NCBI GenBank assembly: GCA_001771615.1
Contig: MEUF01000032.1
Location: 1-10,963 of the forward strand
From: a candidate division WOR-1 bacterium RIFOXYB2_FULL_48_7
GTDB lineage: Bacteria > Margulisbacteria > WOR-1 > O2-12-FULL-45-9 > XYB2-FULL-48-7
Direction: 5' to 3'
Length of the DNA stretch: 10,963 nucleotides
Made by a program: the position numbers and the translations under genes. Below are positions 6,543-10,963 of this stretch, in pieces. The notes below the pieces were generated by a model. That model saw nothing but the letters and a program-made list of their open reading frames with translations. It was not told the origin of the DNA and did no database searches. The stretch's first letter is position 1. Every line of letters starts with the position of its first letter.

Positions 6543-8143
6543 TACTGCCAATTGATCTGCCAGTCGAATGATGGAGTATTTGACCGGTAGTACAAATATG
6601 ACTTCCCGGACAATAATAGCTCGTCATTCCACGAGGCTTTTTTCACTATTTTATTGAATTTCTTGGTTACGTTGCTGTAAATCCAGATCTCATCAGCATT
6701 GAGGGCGCCACCTAAATTCAGGTTGCCGACAGTTTTCTGGGCAGGGAAAGGATTGCCGATAAAGTTCCAGCCGGTGGTGCTGGTGCGAGAGAGTGTGACG
6801 GCGGCTGAAGAGAGATCAACCTCGCCGAGTACGGTCATGGTTGCCGGTTGTGTTGCGGAACGATAGAGCAGATACCCTTTTGTGCGATCAAGGGTCTCGC
6901 CTTGCGGCCAGCCACTTGTGGCGGAATACTTAATGATCTTGGTGAATTTTTTGGTTTCATTATTCCAGACCCATAACTCGTCTCCAGTGGCCAGTTGACC
7001 AAAGGCCACGCTGTTTAAACTGGCGGATTTAAAGGGGTAGGAGATAAAGTTCCAACCGGTTGTGACATTCCGAGTGGCGTCGAGGTTGAATTTCCCAACT
7101 GCCGGTGCGGCGGCGAAGGTGGGGGGTAAAAGAGGGTCGCTTTCGCTTTGGAATTTGGTAGAATCAACTGCTTTGAAATAGGCTTCCTTGGCCCCGCTGC
7201 CGATTTGTCCAAGGTAAAGGACATAGCCATTATCGTAATTACTCATATCAAATAAGCCGACCAACGATTGGGTAATAATCGGCAGCCATTTGTCGGCAGC
7301 TATTTCATAAGCATTGGAATAGGTTCCAATGCCGGTCCCGGTAAGCATAAATATAGCCGGTTTGGGAAATGCCGTCTTGTCCCAGGCGAGTTTGATGTCG
7401 TTCCCGCTGGCGGTAATGGTCAAGGGGACAATGGCGCCAGGAAGACCGGCGGATGAGGCCAAATCAAACGTGACGCTGGTGATTGTGTTTGCCAAAATAC
7501 TCACCGTCAGTGATGAGCTTGAATAATTGGTTTTACTACAATTGAGGACTGCCCCGGTTTTGGGCAGAACTTCAAGTGAAGCGAACGCTCCGCCGGCATT
7601 GGATAATTGATTTAGCAACGGATCACTGCAACTTATTTGAGCCTCAGCAATGCCTAACTTTGATTGACCATCCCTGACAAACCCAATAATAGCTCCCGTT
7701 CCCTGTTTGAAGCCCCCTCCATCAGTTAAGGTTAGCGTTTTTTCGGTGTAACCTTTTGACCAATCGACAAGAAAGGGTTCAACGGCGCCGTAATTAGTTT
7801 GATCAGTTCTGACTATCGAAAGGAAAAAGGCATTATTAGCGGCCGTTTCAGTAAAGGTTTCTTTAGGGAAGGAAAGGGTGTCGCTATTGTAATAATACAA
7901 TTCTCCAAGGTTTAAAATGAATTTACCATTTACAACGTCAGCAGAAACACACTTGCCATCATTCCAATTTGAACTATGGAGTAATATTTTACGACCGTTA
8001 AGCAGCTCAGGATTGGTAATTGTGCCAATCACATAATAAAAGGGCAAAGTTCCGCGCTGCGGAGTGGGGTAGGTTGCCCATGCCCCGCCGGCCAGGACTA
8101 TGCAGCCTAGTATCAGGATAAATATCTTTCTTGCCATATTCAT
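6542..8143 (-). CDS. Secreted 'B-type' protein of pair 2: two regulatory-type beta domains, Ig-like domain, tandem GWNFI modules
   Basis: 533 residues, function unknown. Signal peptide 1-23 (cut after A-W-A). Domain 1 (about 27-140) begins P-F-Y-Y-V-I-G-T-I and has N-G-K-F-I-L-N, as in the 3619-5295 protein. Domain 2 (about 150-230) resembles a carboxypeptidase-regulatory domain: A-I-I-G-F-V-R-D, A-E-A-Q-I-S, G-G-A-F-A-S-L. The Ig-like region (about 238-350) has V-P-L-T-I-T, L-A-W-D-K, F-M-L-T-G-T-G, K-E-A-Y-F-K, P-A-V-G-K-F-N-L and aligns well with the 9350-10525 protein. Two C-terminal modules follow: G-W-N-F-I-S-Y-P-F at 363, W-V-W-N, K-K-F, K-G-Y-L-L-Y-R; then G-W-N-F-I-G-N-P-F-P at 458, W-I-Y-S-N, K-K-F, S-Y-L-Y-Y-R, ending F-D-W. 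Two starts, 8143 and 8137, are equally plausible. No good Shine-Dalgarno is present, because a tandem repeat lies directly upstream. Confidence 0.88.
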   Translation of the reverse strand: MNMARKIFILILGCIVLAGGAWATYPTPQRGTLPFYYVIGTITNPELLNGRKILLHSSNWNDGKCVSADVVNGKFILNLGELYYYNSDTLSFPKETFTETAANNAFFLSIVRTDQTNYGAVEPFLVDWSKGYTEKTLTLTDGGGFKQGTGAIIGFVRDGQSKLGIAEAQISCSDPLLNQLSNAGGAFASLEVLPKTGAVLNCSKTNYSSSSLTVSILANTITSVTFDLASSAGLPGAIVPLTITASGNDIKLAWDKTAFPKPAIFMLTGTGIGTYSNAYEIAADKWLPIITQSLVGLFDMSNYDNGYVLYLGQIGSGAKEAYFKAVDSTKFQSESDPLLPPTFAAAPAVGKFNLDATRNVTTGWNFISYPFKSASLNSVAFGQLATGDELWVWNNETKKFTKIIKYSATSGWPQGETLDRTKGYLLYRSATQPATMTVLGEVDLSSAAVTLSRTSTTGWNFIGNPFPAQKTVGNLNLGGALNADEIWIYSNVTKKFNKIVKKASWNDELLLSGKSYLYYRSNTPSFDWQINWQ

Positions 8144-8150
8144 TTCTTAC

Positions 8151-8245
8151 TTACAACTTGTAACTGGTAACTCGTAACTGGCAACTCGTAACCAATTCCC
8201 AGTTACCGATTCCCAGTTACCGATTCCCAAGTTACTGATTCCCAA
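8151..8245. repeat. Heptanucleotide tandem repeat array, 13 units, with inverted halves
   Basis: From 8151 the sequence runs in exact 7-bp register for 11 units: TTACAAC, TTGTAAC, TGGTAAC, TCGTAAC, TGGCAAC, TCGTAAC, CAATTCC, CAGTTAC, CGATTCC, CAGTTAC, CGATTCC. An 8-bp unit (CAAGTTAC, 8228-8235) and a final TGATTCC follow. The left half carries GTAAC and the right half its complement GTTAC alternating with ATTCC. The array can therefore fold: GTAACTGG (8174-8181) is complementary to CCAGTTAC (8199-8206), and GGTAACT (8166-8172) to AGTTACC (8215-8221). It fills the gap between the 8232-9329 and 6542-8143 genes and includes the stop codon of the former. Heptanucleotide arrays of this type are known from cyanobacteria and other bacteria; their role is unclear. 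Confidence 0.9.
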
Positions 8246-9329
8246 TAGTAATTTCAACCTTACCATTCGGAACGGGTGGTTCTACATAAACCTGATAACC
8301 AATCCCTTGCTTAAGCGTTATTGCAAGCAAATCGTTTTTAACTTTCTCATCATCAGCATTGCCGTTTGGTATCACGATACCGGCGTCCAGTTGATTTGCA
8401 ACATCCCAATTGCCGAATGTCAGTACTTTTTTGCCTGTGGCTGTGCCAATGACCTTGACCAGGTCATAGGCATTGGCAATAGGGGTCGTTCCAGCATACC
8501 ATCTGTTGTTGGCATCCGGGGCTATGCCCATAGAGATAAAATTGATTCCGGGTTTGCCTGTAGCGTTAGTTTGAATGGCCAGTTTGAAGGTTTGGGGTCC
8601 AAGGGCGGAGCCGGAATTGGTATTAAACGTGCCGGTGGCCCAATTGGAAGGGGTAACTCCGTCTACCTTTCCGCGCACCCGGTAATAATACGCCGTACCG
8701 ACTTCGAGTTTTCTGGTATCAATCAATTCCCCGACCTTGTATTCTGTCGATTTACCTAACGAAATTGCTGTTCCCAGGAGCGGCGCGTAAGTATTGCTGG
8801 CAGAGATTTCCAAATCAATTCCGGAATATTCAAAACCTGTCCCATCGGTTTTATCGTTGAGTTGCCAGTTTAGTTTGGCGGTCTCAAACCCGGCAACGGC
8901 AACCAGGCCGGTTGGTGCATCCGGTTGTCCTTTTTTGTAATAATTGAAAAGGGTAAAAGTGGTAGTAATTGGCACGGTTGTCCCGCCGGAAGCGGCAAAA
9001 ATGCTGTAAGTTGTCCCTTTATCGGCTAGAAAATAGGTCAAAGCCGCTGGCGCATCATAAACGTTATAGATGGTGTATTGCGGGTCGCTAGTGGAATCCA
9101 CGGTATAATTGCCGGCGGCGGCTCCTTCGACTAATTTACCGGTAGTAGTTGTCTGACTGGGCTTTGTGCCAAAAAGGGAGATTGTGGCGCCGCTGATTTG
9201 AGTTTTGGGGACCTTAACAATTGCCGCATAGCCAAAAGCAACGTCAGATAAAGCGGTTGTCAGCAGCAGGCCAACAACGAGATACGGTAAGAATCGCCCC
9301 CTTTGATTATGTTTATTTTGTCGCATCAT
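8232..9329 (-). CDS. Secreted 'A-type' protein of pair 1: FN3 domain plus C-terminal module
   Basis: 365 residues from the ATG at 9329. An in-frame ATG at 9350 overlaps the stop codon of the preceding gene (TAATG) and cannot be excluded, but AGGAGG at 9340-9335 lies 5 nt before 9329 (8 nt before a second ATG at 9326), which favours the shorter form. The signal peptide spans about 1-34. After an unrecognised N-terminal region (about 35-130) comes a fibronectin-III domain (about 134-237: G-Q-P-D-A-P-T-G-L, A-K-L-N-W, F-E-Y-S-G, V-G-E-L-I-D-T-R-K-L-E-V-G, Y-Y-Y-R-V-R-G). The C-terminal module (about 259-365) has G-I-N-F-I-S-M-G-I, A-Y-D-L-V, T-F-G-N-W-D and G-I-G-Y-Q-V-Y-V. It is closest to the 5328-6524 protein. 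The final residues and the TAA stop are encoded by units of the heptanucleotide array. No anchor or cysteine is visible in the mature protein. Confidence 0.86.
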   Translation of the reverse strand: MMRQNKHNQRGRFLPYLVVGLLLTTALSDVAFGYAAIVKVPKTQISGATISLFGTKPSQTTTTGKLVEGAAAGNYTVDSTSDPQYTIYNVYDAPAALTYFLADKGTTYSIFAASGGTTVPITTTFTLFNYYKKGQPDAPTGLVAVAGFETAKLNWQLNDKTDGTGFEYSGIDLEISASNTYAPLLGTAISLGKSTEYKVGELIDTRKLEVGTAYYYRVRGKVDGVTPSNWATGTFNTNSGSALGPQTFKLAIQTNATGKPGINFISMGIAPDANNRWYAGTTPIANAYDLVKVIGTATGKKVLTFGNWDVANQLDAGIVIPNGNADDEKVKNDLLAITLKQGIGYQVYVEPPVPNGKVEITIGNQ

Positions 9330-9334
9330 TTTTT

Positions 9335-9340
9335 CCTCCT
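9335..9340 (-). promoter_or_regulatory. Shine-Dalgarno AGGAGG deciding the start of the pair 1 A-type gene
   Basis: A perfect AGGAGG on the minus strand, 5 nt before the ATG at 9329 and 8 nt before the ATG at 9326. It lies downstream of the earlier in-frame ATG at 9350, so it argues against that start. It is 10 nt after the stop codon of the preceding gene, in keeping with coupled translation. Confidence 0.7.
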
Positions 9341-9349
9341 GTTTGGTCA

Positions 9350-10525
9350 TTAATTTTTCCCTGGGATAGTCCAGTCAAACCCGGTGGCGCCTAAACGGTT
9401 GTAGCCATATCCTCGCCCAGCTGATAGAACTGTGTTAGCAGGCCAGGCGGTCCCGTTAAATGAAGCTGGCGCCAGGAATTTTTGATTAGCCGTATCCCAT
9501 TGCCACAAAGAATCGCCGACACCGCTTAACCCGGTTGTCAGCCCTTCCATATTGCTGGCAATGGGGAAGGGGTTACCAATTAAATTCCATCCGATTGATG
9601 GGGTCCCTGCTTTAACCGAGATCGGTCTGCTGGAGGCTGATAAATTGACCTGGCCAATAATTGTTGAGGTGGTAATTGTGGGATTTTTGAGGTTAAGCAA
9701 GTAACCTTTACCTCGGGTAATTGTTCCTGTTCCCCAGGTGCCGGCGCTAAAACTTATTGGCGCCAGGAATTTTTGTTCAGCATCGTTCCATATCCAGATT
9801 TGATCGCCATTTGAAAAGTCTGTCCCGAACATATTGTCATAGGAGCTATTAGTCAAGGGACTGGAGATAAAGCTCCATTTGCCGCTAGCGGCGCCGGCTG
9901 TTTCAAGGTTAAGTTTTCCAACGGCTGGAACGGTTTCAAAAATAGTTTTTTGAGGAACATCGGGGGAAAGGGCTGTCACAGACACCCCGTTTTGCAGCCC
10001 TTTATAATAGGCTTCCGATTCACCCTGGCCAACCTGGCTTGGATGATAAAGTTTGTTGTTGGAAAAGGTAAACCCGTTCGCCGGGCTCCCGTTGGAATAG
10101 GCAATTTTCCAGGGGGTGGGGACAACCGGAGGAATGCTATAAATATTAAAAAATTGTCCGGTGCCATTGCCGGTCATGAAATAAATAGTTGGATTAACAT
10201 ATTTGGCGTCCCAGGATAGGACAATATTTGCGCCATCCCGAGTAATTGTCAGGGGGACTGTGCCATAGGGAACCCCTGGTTCGGTAACAATGCCGCCTGC
10301 CGTCAAAACATAAATCCCGCCCAAATCGAGGGTTAGCCCGCTGCTGGTGGAACTGCCGATAACTGGCTGGCCTTTGAGGTCGTGAAGCGTGTAGCCGCCC
10401 CCCTGGAGATTGAGCGCTCCGCCGGAAGAGATGATGGCGGCATCAAGTGTAACTACAGCCGAGGCCGGAAGGGATAGCCAGAGAGAGAAAATTAGGACTA
10501 ATAATAAATATATTTTTTGCTTCAT
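9350..10525 (-). CDS. Secreted 'B-type' protein of pair 1: Ig-like domain and tandem W-x-F/L-I modules
   Basis: 391 residues from the ATG at 10525. The frame is open up to 10600, but that stretch contains the -10 box of the promoter, so it is not translated from this transcript; the signal peptide M-K-Q-K-I-Y-L-L-L begins at 10525 (cut after A-S-A, 23). The N-terminal region (about 24-75) has G-G-Y-T-L, K-G-Q-P-V-I-G and L-D-L-G-G-I-Y, a short beta motif found in secreted proteins of many uncultured bacteria, and differs from the starts of the other two B proteins. The Ig-like region (about 90-205) has V-P-L-T-I-T, L-S-W-D-A-K, F-M-T-G-N-G, S-E-A-Y-Y-K and P-A-V-G-K-L-N-L. Modules lie at about 216-295 (W-S-F-I-S-S-P-L, W-I-W-N, G-K-G-Y-L-L) and 311-391 (G-W-N-L-I-G-N-P-F-P, W-Q-W-D, G-R-G-Y-G-Y, F-D-W). 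Its Shine-Dalgarno is weak. It is the first gene of the operon. Confidence 0.88.
   Translation of the reverse strand: MKQKIYLLLVLIFSLWLSLPASAVVTLDAAIISSGGALNLQGGGYTLHDLKGQPVIGSSTSSGLTLDLGGIYVLTAGGIVTEPGVPYGTVPLTITRDGANIVLSWDAKYVNPTIYFMTGNGTGQFFNIYSIPPVVPTPWKIAYSNGSPANGFTFSNNKLYHPSQVGQGESEAYYKGLQNGVSVTALSPDVPQKTIFETVPAVGKLNLETAGAASGKWSFISSPLTNSSYDNMFGTDFSNGDQIWIWNDAEQKFLAPISFSAGTWGTGTITRGKGYLLNLKNPTITTSTIIGQVNLSASSRPISVKAGTPSIGWNLIGNPFPIASNMEGLTTGLSGVGDSLWQWDTANQKFLAPASFNGTAWPANTVLSAGRGYGYNRLGATGFDWTIPGKN
9467..9484. repeat. 18-bp direct repeat, copy 1 (second module of the B-type gene)
   Basis: Identical over 18 bases to 9758-9775 (begins TGGCGCCAGG, ends TTTTTG). It encodes Q-K-F-L-A-P in the second of the two C-terminal modules. 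Exact DNA identity over codons inside otherwise diverged modules suggests recent duplication or gene conversion. Confidence 0.85.
9758..9775. repeat. 18-bp direct repeat, copy 2 (first module of the B-type gene)
   Basis: Second copy of the 18-bp repeat at 9467-9484, 291 bp away in the same orientation and the same reading frame. It encodes Q-K-F-L-A-P in the first C-terminal module. The spacing equals one module plus linker (97 codons). Confidence 0.85.
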
Positions 10526-10591
10526 TCTTAAGTCTCGTTCCGCTAAAAAGCGTGACGATTTTAAGCCGGCCGACACGAAGCCCTGCAGACT

Positions 10592-10618
10592 ATTATACAC
10601 TATTTATTATCGAGTCAA
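10592..10618 (-). promoter_or_regulatory. Sigma70-like promoter of the surface-protein operon
   Basis: On the minus strand TTGACT (10618-10613, five of six matches to consensus) is followed after 15 bp by a perfect TATAAT (10597-10592). The spacer is shorter than the ideal 17 bp and AT-rich. Transcription would start near 10585, leaving a leader of about 60 nt before the ATG at 10525. It lies upstream of six genes with gaps of 14-88 nt and no recognisable terminator, so it could drive all three pairs. Confidence 0.6.
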
Positions 10619-10660
10619 TAGGGGGATTTCTTGAGGAGAAAAACGCGATAAGGGTTGAAG

Positions 10661-10700
10661 AAGACCCACAAAGGCCCATGAGAGCCCGTGAAGGCGGATT
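10661..10700. repeat. Degenerate 10-bp tandem repeat, four units
   Basis: Four consecutive decamers in register: AAGACCCACA, AAGGCCCATG, AGAGCCCGTG, AAGGCGGATT. The first three share a purine-rich start and a CCC core; the fourth is more degraded. It lies 6 bp beyond the stop codon of the gene at the right edge and upstream of the operon promoter. It has no clear hairpin and no T run, so it is not an evident terminator. The rest of the 180-bp gap (10526-10705) holds only the promoter and its leader. Confidence 0.65.
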
Positions 10701-10705
10701 TAAAA

Positions 10706-10963
10706 TTACAATTCCAAGTATTGAATGCTAAACCTGTAGGTTGTGGCGGAGTCGGTGCCATCAGGCGTCCAACTCAAGGTCAAACCATTAACTGCGCTTG
10801 AAGGGATTTTAATCGGGGTTGGTAATACTAAATAAAACGGATCTTTATTATCATAACTGTTATTATCAACAAACCTGCCCGGCATAGGGAAATCACAATA
10901 AACCGTTGCTCCGCTGGCAATGACAAATTTCCCTTTGGCGCCAGAGGTGCCGCCGGTCAACCA
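10706..10963 (-). CDS. C-terminal fragment of an unrecognised, probably secreted beta-rich protein
   Basis: The last 85 residues of a gene whose start lies beyond the right edge; the frame is open through the edge (W-L-T-G-G-T-S-G) and ends at a TAA at 10708-10706. The fragment contains G-K-F-V-I-A-S-G, comparable to the G-K-F-F-I-N and G-K-F-I-L-N motifs in the N-terminal domains of the B-type proteins. It ends with L-T-L-S-W-T-P-D-G-T and Y-R-F-S-I-Q-Y-L, a pattern of strands as in fibronectin-III or Ig-like folds. It lacks the C-terminal modules of either paralogue family, so it is not a seventh member of the pair array, at least at this end. An in-frame TTG at 10960 is not a credible start because the reading frame continues upstream of it. 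Same strand as the operon, but separated from it by 180 bp, a repeat and a promoter. Confidence 0.65.
   Translation of the reverse strand, partial: WLTGGTSGAKGKFVIASGATVYCDFPMPGRFVDNNSYDNKDPFYLVLPTPIKIPSSAVNGLTLSWTPDGTDSATTYRFSIQYLEL

Noticed and set aside
8151..8245. CRISPR array or attachment site
   Set aside because: Units are only 7 bp with no spacers, and there are no cas genes or integrase nearby; it is a short tandem repeat.
8307..8759. 150-codon open frame on the plus strand
   Set aside because: It is antisense to the conserved FN3 and C-terminal module region of the 8232-9329 gene, has no Shine-Dalgarno or signal, and its sequence looks like an antisense shadow.
9326..9350. Start of the 8232-9329 gene at the ATG overlapping the preceding stop (TAATG)
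   Set aside because: Not impossible, but AGGAGG lies downstream of it and points to 9329 or 9326; I kept the shorter form.
10526..10600. N-terminal extension of the 9350-10525 gene to 10600
   Set aside because: The extension would cover the TATAAT box and lie upstream of the predicted transcript start, and it precedes a complete signal peptide.

Overview
The window comes from a bacterium of moderate GC content. Every recognisable gene lies on the minus strand, so transcription runs from right to left. It holds eight genes complete or nearly complete and one C-terminal fragment at the right edge. Except for the sugar-binding protein at the left edge, all the intact genes encode secreted, beta-rich, cysteine-poor proteins with Sec-type signal peptides and no catalytic motif that I can see. 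A lipoprotein-type ABC solute-binding protein, FlgD-like C-terminal domains and modules of the 'GWNFIGNPF' kind are typical of uncultured bacterial lineages such as WOR-1/Saganbacteria or Margulisbacteria. That placement is a guess; the sequence alone cannot fix it.

Layout in the direction of transcription. (1) 10963-10706: C-terminal end of an unknown protein, followed by a four-copy 10-bp degenerate repeat (10661-10700). (2) A sigma70-like promoter at 10592-10618 (TTGACT, 15 bp, TATAAT) that appears to start an operon. (3) Three consecutive gene pairs, each a larger 'B' protein followed closely by a smaller 'A' protein: 9350-10525 / 8232-9329, then 6542-8143 / 5328-6524, then 3619-5295 / 2489-3604. 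Within a pair the gap is only 14-20 nt, with a strong Shine-Dalgarno at or just after the B stop codon. Between pairs the gap is larger (32-88 nt). (4) A protein with an FlgD-like C-terminal domain (1252-2439), possibly with its own promoter. (5) A promoter whose spacer is a C7T6 tract, then a family-1 carbohydrate-binding lipoprotein that runs off the left edge.

The three B proteins share an Ig-like middle region and a C-terminal module present twice in tandem (W-x-F-I-S-x-P-F ... W-x-W-N ... K-F ... G-Y-L-L). The three A proteins share a fibronectin-III-like middle domain and a single related C-terminal module (N-x-I/V-S-x-P-F ... F-G-x-W-D ... G-Y-Q-I-Y-V). The array therefore looks like a bicistron duplicated twice and then diverged. 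The likeliest role is a family of secreted or surface-exposed two-component protein assemblies made together. Their function is unknown. A 7-bp tandem repeat array (8151-8245) sits between the first and second pairs and contains the stop codon of the gene upstream of it.
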